Positions 50,464 to 62,389 of a DNA stretch of 64,000 nucleotides are shown in pieces. Every line of letters starts with the position of its first letter. The stretch's first letter is position 1. This stretch comes from Solea solea (Eukaryota; Chordata; Actinopteri; Pleuronectiformes; Soleidae), in contig NC_081149.1 in NCBI RefSeq assembly GCF_958295425.1, forward strand, positions 15,320,090 to 15,384,089, read 5' to 3'. The notes beneath the pieces are model-generated. The model saw nothing but the letters and a program-made list of their open reading frames with translations. It was not told the origin of the DNA and did no database searches. The position numbers and the translations under genes are program-made.

Positions 50464-50880
50464 ATGGCGTCTCGACTGGACTACTGTAATTCCCTCTATG
50501 TTGGTCTTGACCAGTCGCTTGTCCAAAATGCTGCTGCTCGCCTTCAGACAGGGACAAAACGTAGAGAGCATTATCACTTGTGTTCCGGCTTCTTTACACA
50601 GTCTATTTTCTGAGTCATTTTAAGATTATTTGTTTTAAATGTCGTAATGGCCTGGCACGTGCACCTGAGAGCGACACACTCCAGGCAGAGCTCTGAGGTC
50701 AGCTGAGCAGCTGCTCCTGCACGTGCCGAGATAACGGCTCAGGAAACAGAAGGCAATTGAGGCTTTTCGATGGCAACCAGCTCCTGATCTGTGGAACAGC
50801 CTTTCTTTACACTGTGAGAGCTGTTTCAGAAACGTCTTTAGACTCATTTCCTCTCTCTAGCTTTTACCATTATTGAAGCT
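50464..50880 (+). mobile_element. Degenerate L2/CR1-type LINE, reverse transcriptase C-terminal relic
   Basis: The plus-strand translation starts SRLDYCNSLYVGLDQSL, then VQNAAARLQTGTKRREH, which is the conserved region near the end of the reverse transcriptase of L2/CR1-group LINEs. Further on, with frame shifts and stops, the remains of the APDLWNSLP and SCFRNVFRLI-type tail can be followed to about 50850. It is too broken to be active, and the 5' part is missing. Confidence 0.7.
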
Positions 50881-50924
50881 AGACACCTTTCCTTATTGTT
50901 GAGGCATGGACTTACATATTTCCT

Positions 50925-51058
50925 CCATCCATCCAACGTCTACCGCTTTATCCTCCACATGAGGGTCACGGGGGGAGCTGTACCAATCTCAGCTGACATA
51001 AGGCAATAGGTGGGGTACAACCTGGACAGATCGCCAGTCCATCACAGGACCTCTTTTA
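50925..51058 (-). repeat. Common teleost dispersed repeat (same family as 56840)
   Basis: Words CCATCCATCCAACGTCTACC, GCTTTATCCTCCACATGAGG, ATCTCAGCTGACATAAGGC and GATCGCCAGTCCATCACAGG follow in order. Their reverse complement is the right end of a widespread fish interspersed repeat that appears in the opposite orientation at 56840-57060. Confidence 0.65.
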
Positions 51059-52329
51059 ATTATTTTTTTATTTAATTATTAATTTTTTATCCTCTGTTAA
51101 TTATGTTCTTCCTCTTTCACATATGCACCTGCTCCTGGTCTCTCTCCTCTGTCTCTGCCCTGTCACCTGTCTGTCCTTTGTCCTCCACCTCTCCTCTGTC
51201 CCCAATTTTTCTTCACCCTAACCGGCCGAGGCACATGGCCGCACATCTTTTAGTCTGGTTCCGCCAGAGATTTCTTCTTGTGCAAAGGGAGGTTTGAGGT
51301 TTGAGTTTGAGTGTCAATCTGAAATTATTTTGCATTCTTCCCAGTCATTGGGTCCAATATTGCAGCATGACAACAGTGGCGTAAAAAGACATGAAAGACA
51401 AGACACAAAAATGCTGCAGCGACTCACAGCTGCAGAATCAGTCAGTATCCGCAGCATGGAACGCCACCTGTTTAACCAATGAATATGGATATTTTACAGC
51501 TGTGCCGGAGCCTGAAGCTTTCACCAAAACCAGGAATGAACATCTTATGTCCAGCCTGGCCTTGTCTTGTTAGCTAACGTGTTGGTCAGCAGTCAGACAT
51601 GACATGATGAAAGCCTGGAATGCTAAGAGACGGACACAAAAGATGTAGAGTCTAATTACAGTGAATTCCTTACTGTGTGTGCAGAAAGTGCACACCATTA
51701 TTTGGCTCACGGCCCTGAACGCCCGAGTTCACTGAGTTTGTTGTGTTTAACAGTCCAGAGAGGTGGATACAGCCTCTCTGCCTCTCTCCATCACCAAATT
51801 CTTCTCCTCCACCCAATACAAAAGAGCATGATTAATTAGAATGGCCTGCAACAATAAAGGGTCCAAATAAATTTGTCATCACTGGTCCTGCAGGCTTCTC
51901 TCGCGCACGCTCTCCCTCACTTCGTATGGTTCATTACAGATCACATTGCTGTTTTCCTCGCCTCTTAGATCTAATGTTCTCACATATATCAAATACTATC
52001 CTCAATACTCAAGAGGATAAACTCAATTTGTGGGCAGTGGTGGTGGCAAGACCAGCAATCCCCATCTTTGATTAAAGAAGTAATCAGCGGCGCTGGTAAA
52101 GTTCACTCATTATATATTCTGATCACTCAGTCTTTGCACAGAAATCTTGTTGATGCCATTTAATAGCAGCACAGAGCTGAGAGGGAGAGAGCACTGCCAT
52201 TACTTTTAAGGAGCTGTTTGGTTGTGACAGCAAGGACGTGAGTTGGGATCTCCCTCTACTGGGTTTCTGGAGAACTACCGCTGAGGCTCCAGTTCAACAC
52301 CTTTTGTCTCCGTGTGTCACAGGGCGTCA

Positions 52330-52445
52330 CACTCAGTGTTGTACTGTAACGAAGTATAAATACTTTGTTACTGTTCTTAAGTACAAAATTCATGTATCTG
52401 TACTTTGTGATATATATTTCAAGCAACTTTTACTCCACTACTCCC
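52330..52445. repeat. Dispersed fish repeat (related copy at 2807)
   Basis: Shares ATACTTTGTTACTGT, AAGTACAAAATTCA and CAACTTTTACT with the copy at 2807-2970, in the same order and orientation. Confidence 0.6.
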
Positions 52446-53451
52446 ATTCACACGCTTCAACATGGGGTTAATGGGGCTCAGGGACACATACAGAGGGTTA
52501 ACATTTAAAACTTGCTACAATTTGAATCTGTGGAAAACTTTTGTTCCCCTAAAGGAGAGAGGAACAACAGATGAGTTATAATGTGTCACAGGAAATATGC
52601 AGGTTGAGAATAAAAGGCAACGAAGACACACGGTGATCCCACTGAGACACTGAAATGATGATAAACTGAAAGTTTACGAATGAAAGCTGCGCCGATGCTG
52701 AGAGGACAAATGATACCGATATGGTGTCGATTTCATTTATCTATTTGCCAATATGTTTTGCCGGTTTTCATTTTTTCTTTTCCTCTGTCTCATAGAACTC
52801 AAGAGTTTATAATCAAATTAATAAACTTATATCTATCTGTTCTTCATCTACATGTTGTGTCAGCACTACAGTACAACATATATATTTTGAATAAAAGTAA
52901 TACATAAACAATAAACAAATATAATATATACAACATATATATTTTGAATAAACAAAATACATAAACAAAAAATGGTGGAATGAAGGGATAAATATTCATA
53001 AGCAACAAAAAGGAAAAACTGTTACTACTGCGACAATGCTTTAGCCCAGAAAATTGAATCATTTGGTCAATTTTTTTGTTTGCTGTTTTTAAATATTAAA
53101 TATGTTTAACAGGAAATCAAATAAGTGAACTCTTGAATAAACTTCTGCATGAACTTTTGGACTAATTAAATAAACATTTGTACCAACTGAGCTGCTACAC
53201 TGACTTATCTGTGTAATATAATTGTGTTTGCACTCCCTCTGAGTATTACATTATTTATACACAATATCCTGACATTTTCTCATCACTGACTTCAAACTTA
53301 TAAGCAATATAAGCCATTTACTAGTTTGAAAATTAAAACAAACACACATATTTTATTTAGACACTTGTCTTATGTGCCAAATGAAATGAATTTCACCTAA
53401 ATTGAGCATACTGGGGAAAAAGAAATATTTCACATGAAAGTAATCTCATCT

Positions 53452-53520
53452 GGGTCACATGGTGGTGTAGTGGCTAGCACTGTTACCTCACAGCAAGAAG
53501 GACGTCCCAGTTTGGCTGGT
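53452..53520 (+). repeat. Dispersed repeat fragment, left part of the 56840 family
   Basis: Reads CACATGGTGGTGTAGTGGCT, AGCACTGTTACCTCACAGCA and AGAAGGACGTCCCAG. This is the familiar left segment of the same teleost element whose right segment is seen at 56840-57060. Confidence 0.6.
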
Positions 53521-53527
53521 ACCCCCA

Positions 53528-53552
53528 GCTGTGCTGTGCTGTGCTGTGCTGT
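53528..53552. repeat. (GCTGT)5 pentanucleotide repeat
   Basis: Five perfect tandem GCTGT units upstream of the likely ldaf1 first exon. Confidence 0.85.
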
Positions 53553-53939
53553 AAACAGTAGGTGGCAGTATTATTATCAGCCAGCATTTTGGAGTCTCTG
53601 ACACAGAAAGGAAGGAGGAGGAGGAGGAAGGAGTGTTTCTGAAAGGGTGTGTTGTTGTTGCTGCTGCTTCCTCCTGTAACACTGTTTGACACAACATTCG
53701 GGGGAAACAGTTTCAGAAGTTTAAAGCAAGAGAATCAAACCAGGTTTGTTCAGGTTTGTACTTGTAAGTAGAATTTTGTTTAATCATCAAAAGTACAGTC
53801 AAATATGATATTGGTTGTAGTCAAGGAAGCTCACTCTGCAGATGCTAACTTTTTGTAATAAGAATCCAAAGGGAGATCTGACTGTTTTAAAACATTAGCG
53901 GATAATGACTGATGTTTTTCCCTCATGTACAGTGAGGAG

Positions 53940-55835
53940 ATGGAGAACAAAAGCAGTGTGATTGACTTCCAGCAGCTGCAGGAAAGATGGTCCACACAGA
54001 TAAAACGTCTCTACGTTGACTCACAGCCACTGGTAACCCCTGTTATTATTACCACCTGCTCTTAATGTGTTGCTTTATTTCCTTCATTTCCTCCCACCTG
54101 ACTTGACACTTGTGTTCACCAGATATCACAGGCGATGAATTCAAGATGTGGACAGTACCTCAGCAGCCATCCTTTCTTAGCTCTTGCAGTGATGCTGTTC
54201 AGTGCCATGGCTGCTCTGCCTGTGGGTCTGTTCCTGATTTTTGCACTTGTCACCCTTATTATGACGACAGTAGGTTTTGTTTTCTTCGAAGGTAGGTGTT
54301 CATGTGTCAAAATCAGCCAGTGTTTTTGTGATCCTGCACCTATTGTGTCTACTTTTTTAATTCACCACAAACTTGTCCTCTGACGCTTTCTTTCAGTGTT
54401 TGTGTTGTTTGCTGGAATGCTGACTTTACTCTGCGTGCTCTCGGGCCTCGTAATCTTCTCCGTCATTGTGTCATTCGTCCTAATGGCTTTTTATACCACC
54501 ATCTCCAACATCCTCATGTATTATCCACAGCTGGCAAAGGTAATGTACTTCTTGTTGTAATTGGAGGTAAACTAAATACATTTTTTTTTTACTTTTTTAG
54601 GCTTTAAGTGGAATATTTTTGGCATTATTGTTCAGTGATTTCCAGAGGTGGGAGACCCGAGTCACGTGACTTGACTCGAGTCTGACTTAAGTCACACATT
54701 TGAGGACTTGAGACTTGCCTGACTAACGTTGGTAAAAGACTCTACTCGACTTAGACTTACTTAGACACACTCATGACTTCAGACTTGAGTGAAATGACTC
54801 AATGAGGTTTGAAGTATATGAACTAAGAAGAACACATTAACACAGCTAAAGTTTAATACTTACATTTATTGAAGATTGACATTAATAAGTAAACATGAGA
54901 CAAGAGGGTCTCTTGGACACATGACAAGTCAGACCATACGTTGTACAATAGGCATCCTGTATAGGACAGGAAGCTTGAAGGTCTGTCTTGGATATGGTTA
55001 GTTAGGAAATATAGATGTCTCTTGTTTGACTAAATGGTGATATTGTCCAATTTAAGTCATTGGGACAGTATGGTATATCGGGACCCGACTAGTTTTTCAA
55101 GTTGTTGCATTATAGAAACAGGAGAAAGGCGGGGGTCGAAACATGTGATGCCTGCAAATAAGAATGCTAGAAAATCTATATAAGGTTAGCTTTGCTTTTC
55201 TGAGGCAGAATTGTTCGGAGGTTTCGGCAAGAACACATTCTCCCGAGCTGCTGCAGAGCTTGGTTCTGATGCTTGACTTGTAACTAAATAAAAAGTCCTG
55301 TGTCAGTGGGGTCTTTTCCTGCATCATCAACTCATCACCTATCGTTCATAAGAAGAAGGAAGCCTGACAAAAACGACAGGTTGTTGTATGAATAACAAGT
55401 ATCTGTGCTGATCTGAAAAAGATGATCCCAATCCCAATATGTTAGTAAACCTGCTGTTTAAACTCAACGACAATCCATTATCTATTGATCTGGCGTACTG
55501 CAGCTTTAAGATGTCGAGTTTGGTGAATATCATCATCATCATCACAGTTTCTCACTTAGAACATGACCTTTGTACAAATGTAGTGAAGTCAAAAGTATGT
55601 CTATCCCTGGTTATATTATATGTGCAACATCCATCTATATCTTCTATCCAAAAGTCAACAGTAATACATGTGCACGTGGTTAATAAATACCTCACACTGT
55701 ATTTATTTTCTGCTCTTCCAGCAAGTCCAGGACCAGGAGAAGGACCAGAAGAAGGAGAAGGACCAGGACCAGGAGAAGGAGAAGGACCAAGACCAGGAGA
55801 AGGACCAGGAGAAGGACCAGGAGAAGGATAAGTGA
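53940..55835 (+). CDS. ldaf1: Lipid droplet assembly factor 1 (promethin/TMEM159)
   Basis: Coding exons 53940-54032, 54123-54291, 54397-54539 and 55722-55835 join in phase at GT-AG sites to give 172 residues (human LDAF1 has 161). LDAF1 is an ER hairpin protein that forms an oligomer with seipin and marks where lipid droplets form, moving onto the droplet as it grows. Visible marks: a short charged N-terminus, the family signature GQYLSSHPFLA at 41-51, then two long hydrophobic stretches (about 50-85 and 88-125) rich in Leu, Val and Phe that suit the double-hairpin membrane domain. Exon 1 of the coding part starts right after an acceptor at 53932, so part of the 5' UTR must lie upstream. The tail from residue 138 on is almost purely Asp-Gln-Glu-Lys repeats, unlike the human C-terminus. 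Confidence 0.9.
54540..55721 (+). other. ldaf1 intron 3 with repeat insert
   Basis: A GTAATG...CCAG intron of 1.2 kb, much longer than the two before it. Positions 54644-54800 hold a block rich in GACTTGACTCGAGTCTGAC-type words, a common fish dispersed repeat, and what follows to about 55400 may be part of the same or another insertion. Confidence 0.6.
54644..54800. repeat. Dispersed fish repeat of GACTTGAGT words
   Basis: Contains GAGTCACGTGACTTGACTCG, then ACTTAAGTCACACATTTGAG and several GACTTGAGAC-like words. Sequences built on this pattern are abundant in teleosts. It includes the near-palindrome GAGTCACGTGACTT. Confidence 0.6.
55728..55832 (+). repeat. Coding minisatellite in ldaf1 last exon (12-bp GACCAGGAGAAG)
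   Basis: A 12-bp unit GACCAGGAGAAG (Asp-Gln-Glu-Lys) with shorter and mutated copies fills the last coding exon. Because the unit length is a multiple of three and lacks stops in several frames, it also generates Gly-Pro-Glu-rich and Pro-Ser-rich shadow frames. Only the DQEK frame continues the upstream exons. Confidence 0.85.
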
Positions 55836-56477
55836 GGGAAATGCTGTAGCAGCTCTCTTCCACTTCTCTCTCAAGTTTCACGTTCAAACACATAGGAGCC
55901 TTGAATCAACACCACTGAGTTGAGGTGGTCGGGATTCAAATGGTACAGATGTGTGGTGAATGAAACTGAGTCAATGCTGTTGTAATCGATTTTCAGAGTT
56001 TAGTAAACCGGATATGTAAATTAGTAATACTGTTACTACATTGAAACTGAGCAGTAGCTACGTTTAATTAATATATGTCATTGTGGCTGCTGGCTATGAT
56101 AAAGAAAAAATAATGTTTGACTGTTTTTTGGGGGGCCAGGAAGTGTGCAAAGTCTGAATTTCCCTTTCAACTGCCAGCAAATTGTATCATAGATTACATA
56201 TTTGTATTATCATATACATATATATATATTTATATGACCTATTTATTCTGTATTATACTATATATATGTGTGCATATATAGTATCTCCTTTCTATTTAAG
56301 AGAATAATGTGTAAGATATGTAAGCACATCTGTTACGGAGTATGATTTTCAGCCCAAGGATGGCTTTATGTGTGATGTTCACACACATTAGCCTTTTAAA
56401 ATACACTACAACACAATGTTACAAGTCTGTGTTTGCTGCCACCTGCACAATGTTTTGCATCTTCAATGCAAGCCTTC

Positions 56478-56553
56478 AATAAAAGCCCATGAGAAGGAAC
56501 TTTTGCTGTGGCATTCTGTCTTAGGAAAAAAAAAGAAACCTCTTGACAATAAA
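56478..56553 (+). terminator. Polyadenylation signals likely for ldaf1
   Basis: Two AATAAA hexamers, at 56478-56483 and 56548-56553, about 650-720 bases after the ldaf1 stop codon. They are the first canonical signals on this strand downstream of the gene. Which one is used cannot be read from sequence. Confidence 0.5.
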
Positions 56554-56839
56554 ATAGTAGTCAACCCAGAGCAATGTATTCTTGTTATTCCTGCATGTTT
56601 GGCTCAATGGGTGGTTTAATTCACTTCTGTAGAAATTTGCCCTACAAAATATATCAACTAAAGCATCTTAACTGAAACATGTTCCTATGTGGAGTTGTGA
56701 ATGTAATTTAATCAAATGCACCATGTCACTTCTTTGTATGGTTTGCCAGGTTGGAAAAAAAAAAGAAAAGAAATTTGGAAAATGGCTTAGAGATCGTTGA
56801 GACCAATAAATATAATAATAATTGAATTAAAAATGTAAT

Positions 56840-57060
56840 CAAAGTCCCTGTGTGCGCATGGGTTTTCTCCCACGTTTAAAAACATGCAGAGGTTAAATTG
56901 AATTAAATTGCCAGTAGGTGCGAGTAAGTGATTGTTCTTCTCTAGATTATTGTCAAGGGTGTGACCCCGCCTTCTGATCAATGTCAGCTGGGATTGGCAC
57001 CAGCAGCCCTGCGACCCTGGCGGGTGGGGACTAAGAGGTAGACAATGGATATGCAAAATA
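56840..57060 (+). repeat. Common teleost dispersed repeat
   Basis: Contains ATGGGTTTTCTCCCACGTTT, AAAAACATGCAGAGG, AATTGCCAGTAGGTGCGAGT, GTCAGCTGGGATTGGCACCA and GCGACCCTGGCGGG, in the order of a very widespread fish interspersed repeat. It lies between the convergent ldaf1 and kdelr2 genes. Confidence 0.65.
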
Positions 57061-57149
57061 TGAATTAACATACAACGAACAAATCATACTCATCAGGGCT
57101 TGCATCACTTCAATAACAAGTGGCACTAAAGGGTGATTCTCATAAAATC

Positions 57150-57155
57150 TTTAAT
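57150..57155 (-). terminator. Possible kdelr2 polyadenylation signal
   Basis: ATTAAA on the minus strand, about 1.18 kb after the kdelr2 stop codon, making a 3' UTR of a length common for this gene. Other variant signals may be used. Confidence 0.3.
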
Positions 57156-58033
57156 GGAGGTGATAACATGCAAAACAATGACATAAAAAGTTGAAATACT
57201 CCTTTTAAGAATGGCAAATTTAAAGAGGTTAACAAGAGGCCTTTAGATATGATGTAAATGCAGTCATCGAAAAGAAAACAACCCACTACTGCAGCAAAAT
57301 ATCAGAACTGTTGAAATGTTCACACTACACACGCTGCGTTAACAAATGAAATGTCACAACCAGTTGGAAGTGACGGAGGATTCTCATGCTAGGTAACTGC
57401 TCTCTGCTCATCCATGTGTGACGAGTGCAATCATAGTTCAATCGGTCATCATTTCTTTTGCATTTATGACTGGATTGCACTTGACAGAAACAAGGTTTGT
57501 GCTATGTCTCCGCATAGTCTTGAATTCATATTAAAGCCACAGAACAGTTGCACTGCATAACAGCTTCTCCAACACAGTAAGCTAAAGAAAAGATCGCATG
57601 AAAAGATCAATTCCAAATTAGATCAATTTGAAAATGGTGACACCTATGATTAAAAGACTGAAGGCATTCATGTAAAAATATTGTTATTGGTTTCCTTTTA
57701 ACCCCAGTTTTTAATGTATAGAGATATTATAAAGCATCAAACTGTGAATGTTGACCTCTTTTAAATGTTGCCAAGAGAGGGTTACTGCATATGTATACAG
57801 ATAAAAAATTAAAAGGTTTAAAAAAGAAAAATACTGTGAGAAAATGGGCATACTCTACATCAGGCACTCGGATACATTACTCTTTATCTCACTCTTTAAT
57901 AAGACTGTACATTTGTGCATTTCATTACTAAGTCAAACAAGGTATTTCTCAGAGACAACCCCCTTTGTGACATTATAAAAGTAAAAAAAAAAACACATCC
58001 ACCTCACAAAAAACAAAGAAAGAAAGACAAGAC

Positions 58034-58061
58034 AAGGAAAAAGAAAAAGAAAAAGAAAAAG
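58034..58061. repeat. (GAAAAA)n simple repeat
   Basis: Tandem GAAAAA hexamers in what is probably the kdelr2 3' UTR. Confidence 0.85.
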
Positions 58062-58332
58062 AAGCCTTTTCTCCTATCTGAACAACAATGAAAAGAAGTT
58101 TAAGGCAAGATGCTGAACACAAAAATCCAAAAGTTGATCTGGGATGATTTTTGTTCAGCTCTGGTGTTTGTTGGCATTTACCAGTTCAATCATCAATCTT
58201 CAAGAGGACTAGTGTTTTTCCCTGTTGGTTGACTCTCTGTCCCAGGTGTCCTTTGCTATAGGTCACGAGAATTCCAAGATGTCATCTCCGCACCCCCCGA
58301 GTCTACTGGGAGTCGCTGTCTCCACCTCCGTT

Positions 58333-61300
58333 TTACGCAGGCAGGCTTAGCTTCTTGCCTTTCAATACTGAGGGAGAAGAAAAAGTTAAAGACAGTCGTC
58401 ATGTAGGAACATAAGCACCAGAGTTTCTGTTTTCAAGGAACTGAGTGACTTGACTACAGTCTACATGATGATGACAATTGCAATTGGAAGCTACTGTAAT
58501 TAAATAATTGTATGTAAATTACTAAAACATTTCTCTATTGAACTACAGTATAATGTTTCAGAGATACATCTGTGTTGTTTTTGGGTTGCTGTGCCCAGTT
58601 GCAGGTTAGGACTGCAGTTATTACTCACAACTATTGCTAGTGGTTGTATAAATAGATGATAACAGTTAAGAACTCACCTTTGGTGACATAAAGGTAGAAG
58701 AAGTCGCAGTAGAGGACAGTTTGGACCAAACCAGCCACAATAGCAATCATGTCAAAGAAGCCCTCAAAGTAGAAACGCCAGATCCAGTTGAAGAGGTAGA
58801 GGGCTCGATACAAGCCCAGGCAGAACAGATAGTGGGTGGTGATCGTCTCCGCCTCACCCGTCTTACTGATCATGAAGAGCTGAGGCAGAATTGCCACAGA
58901 CTCCAGGTAGATGGAGAATGTCCAAAGGATCTGATAAAAGAAGTTATAATGTCACCATGTAGGAATGAATTCTATCACAGACAGATTGCAGTACAGGAGG
59001 CTGAACCCACCTCTAGCAAGGCAAAGTCATGGTTGATGAGAACAGCAAGACCTCCAACAGGAACAACCAGGAACTCCACACGGAAACTGTCGTGGTTGCC
59101 ATCGTACGTAGCCCTAAATTTCATGTAGATCAAATAGACTGTGGCGTATGAACAGCTGACGTAGATCACCTGGTAAACAACACAAAGCCATTCCACACAT
59201 CAGTCAGGGTGCACTGGTAGAAAGGCTACTGGTCTGGGCTGAGACTTAACTGCTGTCTTACCTTCATGCTTGTGTTGTAGAGGGAGATGTAGGAGGTCAG
59301 CAAATCCAAGTAGCGTGTGGTGAACACAATGGCAAACAGGATTTGGCTCTTTCCAGAGATACCTTTGACACAAATATCAAGCACATTTTTCATTTCGGTT
59401 AAAGGTGCACCACAGTCATGAGCACTTCGGATATGCTTCTCTAGTAGTAAGGGTGAATAATTATACTTTGCCTTGTTGATCAGCGACATTAATTGGAAAA
59501 TTGGGAATATTTATCAGACACGATCTAGTATGTATGTATGTGAATGGATATCCAATTGTATGCCCAATCAGTTTTATTTTCTAAAAGTACTCTAGCATGA
59601 AAAACAAGGGCTGGTTGAGGTATCCACAACCTTCATCGTGATACAAATTTTCCAAATGATTGGGAACTTTGGGACATTCCATCACCTTCAGAACGATAGG
59701 CATTCTCATTCTAAAAAGAAAGCAAGGTGATTTTGTTTTCTTCTAAATGACGCCCTGCATTCACATCACAGGAGAGGTCTGTTTCATCAGCCTCTCTTGG
59801 TAGGTGTTCCATTCCTCTGTGTGAATGGTATATGGGCATTTTGATTCAGAACAGAGTATGGAGTAGACTCCCTCCAAATGACTCGGGTCCTACGGTGTTG
59901 GCCATTTCATTGTTTCACAAGAGAGCTCAAACAACTTTGGAGAGTCAATATTTAGTGTCTACACTCCTCACCTCTAGAGCAGCCTTACTTACCTCTTTAG
60001 CTAACATTATATACTACTTTCTAAATATTTCATACTCTTTGTATTGCAATCTTCAACAACATTTGTCATGTGTTGTAAAGTCAGTTAAGGCAACTTGGTG
60101 ACTTTGCTGTGTATAAATATAATTTAAAGACAATGCCACAAATTGACCATTTCCAATATGCACTTAAACCAAACTATTGATGCATAATCTCTAAAGACGA
60201 TACACAAACACACCAATCTAGTCATCATCTGTGGCCTGGTGTAACCTCTAAACTTTGAACCTAAAGACTACTTTACTCCACATGAGAAATCAGTGGGGGT
60301 GAGAAGAGGGTTTTATTCTTAACACATTACAGATGTTCATGAGCAGAATAACACAAACAAGCATTTTGTAAAGTTAGACACAAGTATTAAAGACATATGT
60401 GCTTCGGGTGATATCCTCAGATGACGATGATTTCCCAATTTAACATAATATTGCCTATTCTATACTTATATTCTCCTCATGGCCATCGTGCAGTTGGGGG
60501 TGACATGCATGATTAGGTGGAGCCCAAAGTTCACTCACTCTTCCACGTTTAACGAGAACATCACTTTTGGAATTGTCTGGGAGGACAGCAGCTCACAAGT
60601 TTGACAAAACTCTCAACAATAATGTTGGGTAAGACTTTTATGCAAACAAATGGAGAAAACACAACTTTTACAGGTGGTTATTAAGAGAGAGTTTGCTGCA
60701 TATGACAAGACACAGAAGCCAACAAAAGACTACGGAAATAATATTGAATATTACTGATGCCTTCAAATTATTAAAAGTGACCCGTTAACGCGTTTCTTTT
60801 GCTGTGCGTTACATTTTATTTGATCGTATTTCATTTTCACTTCGCATTGATACGTGTTTAGTATAAAATAAATGTCAATGATTGGTTATCTGCCTTGTCA
60901 AGTCGCTACTGTTGTAAGAACGCCACGTCAGAACCCAGACCAAACAAGTCGAGCACTGAACACCAAGCTGTGTCTCTTTGTGTGTGGCAAATAAAGTATT
61001 TCTAATACAAATTTTGTATTAATGTTTTCTCATTCGTGTATTTATTTGTACTTAACTATGTACAGACTCCCTCAACCAGCAGTTTATCTAACAAAGTTAA
61101 CTTCCACTAAGACAGCTATACTACATTCGGATGTAGGTGCTACTTACGTCGTTAAGACAAACATTCAACCACATATGTGTTGTGTAAACCGCAATAGAAT
61201 TGAAGAGAGTGCACAATGCACACAATAGTTTATTAAAGTTACGAACCAGTGAGTCCACTGACCGCTAACGCTTGTAGCCAATGGGTCAAATGAATGAGTG

Positions 61301-61541
61301 GGGAAACGTTAGCTAGCTGCATTGGAGGGAACTGAGTGAGGCGAGACAAAGCTTTGAAAACCGGCCACTTTGGCATTTACAGAAATCAACGTGAAAAATC
61401 AGGAAAGTCATAGTGGAGCATGTGCATGACGAACAGCAGCACTGACTTACCTGCACACGACCTGCTTTTCCATATTTTGTGCAGCAGTATGATGATAGCA
61501 GCCAGATGGGAGAAGTCCGCAATCCCTCTGAAGATGTTCAT
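58333..61541 (-). CDS. kdelr2: KDEL endoplasmic reticulum protein retention receptor 2
   Basis: Five exons on the minus strand: 61451-61541, 59262-59362, 59011-59169, 58678-58930 and 58333-58367. All junctions are GT-AG and in phase, giving 212 residues, exactly the family length. The protein is a seven-helix Golgi receptor that binds Lys-Asp-Glu-Leu tails of escaped ER proteins at low pH and returns them by COPI vesicles. Ligand-site residues known from KDELR2 are present: Arg5, His12, Arg47, Asp50, Glu117, Glu127, Tyr158, Arg169 and Asp193. The C-terminus [10 protein letters not shown] keeps the lysine cluster needed for retrieval. MNIFR start, the [10 protein letters not shown] loop and VGGL after EFLVVPV favour KDELR2 over KDELR1/3. 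Teleosts may have a/b copies, which I cannot separate. It converges with ldaf1. Confidence 0.95.
59363..61450 (-). other. kdelr2 intron 1
   Basis: A 2.1-kb AT-rich intron (minus-strand GTAAGT donor, AAAG acceptor). No coding exon or clear mobile element seen inside. Confidence 0.7.
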
Positions 61542-61760
61542 GGTCGCAGCAGGAAGAGCTCGCAGACACGGCAGTGAAGCTAACAGAGATGTTCCCTCAG
61601 AAAAAAGCCCGAGTGTAGAGCTGTGAGACGGGTCCTCGGGTTAAACTTGGTGGCAAACAGAGATGTGGGTCTCGACAGGATTGAAAATATGGCGAAAGTG
61701 CAGGTCGACGTGGAAGGGGGCGTGAGAAAACAAAGGGAGCGGATTTGATTGGAGCAAAAC
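61542..61760 (-). promoter_or_regulatory. kdelr2 5' UTR and promoter region
   Basis: Sequence upstream of the start codon on the minus strand is richer in CpG than its surroundings, as expected for a housekeeping promoter. No TATA box was recognised. The transcription start is not determined. Confidence 0.45.
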
Positions 61761-61849
61761 ATTTGATTGACAACACATGAGCCGCCCACCACGAGCTGGA
61801 CCCACAGAGACTGAAAACTTGAGCCTCTTGCCACAAATAAACATATGTA

Positions 61850-62356
61850 TGATGCTAAATTAATCCAGTATGAAAAAAAACATATAGAAATAACTCATTA
61901 TAATAATTTTATAATATTAAGTGGCGGGCCGCATCAGATTGATGTGGTCATGTGGTCTGCAAGTTCCAAGTTTGAAGTTTAAAACATGGGAAGTGCCCTA
62001 CTGCCTGCCATTCATATGTGGCCTCTAAAGCAAATTATAAATGTATTGTTTTTAAATGAGTGTCTTTCTAGTAGAGAAAAGTGATGCAGTGCCCAATAAG
62101 ATCCCCATGTAACTTTGTTTACTATCGGTGCCCTTTGGTGAATCCTGATGACGATTGTAACTATAATTTCAGATACCTAGTTCTTATTGTGTATTCCATC
62201 AGACAAAGAATCTGAGAAATTCTTGACTCCAGGTCAGTCTCAACCATTAAATCTCCTTGATTCCATGAGTCATGAACATATGAAATATGAGATATCACCC
62301 AAGTAGGAAATAGGAAGTGAGTGCTGGGGAAGTTGGATAACATCATACAAGTAATC
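61850..62356. other. Gap between kdelr2 and the Ig receptor gene
   Basis: AT-rich spacer. Positions 61918-61985 begin GTGGCGGGCCGCATC and resemble the worn end of a hAT-like repeat. Nothing else identifiable. Confidence 0.5.
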
Positions 62357-62389
62357 ATGAGATCACTCACAAGCTGTCAAGCGTCAGAC

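Larger units (their letters stand above)
49773..53932. other. Intergenic region between the satellite and ldaf1
   Basis: No intact gene found. Contains a C-homopolymer (50271-50284), a LINE relic (50464-50880), dispersed fish repeats (50925-51058, 52330-52445, 53452-53520) and a GCTGT pentanucleotide run. The last part likely includes the untranslated first exon of ldaf1: a donor CTT then GTAAGTA lies at 53763/53764. Confidence 0.55.

Noticed and set aside
55439..55831. Gly-Pro-Glu-rich protein in a different frame over the ldaf1 last exon
   Set aside because: The frame only exists because the 12-bp repeat is open in several frames; it does not join the upstream ldaf1 exons in phase.
58721..59128. 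135-codon plus-strand open frame
   Set aside because: It is the antisense shadow of kdelr2 exons 3 and 4.
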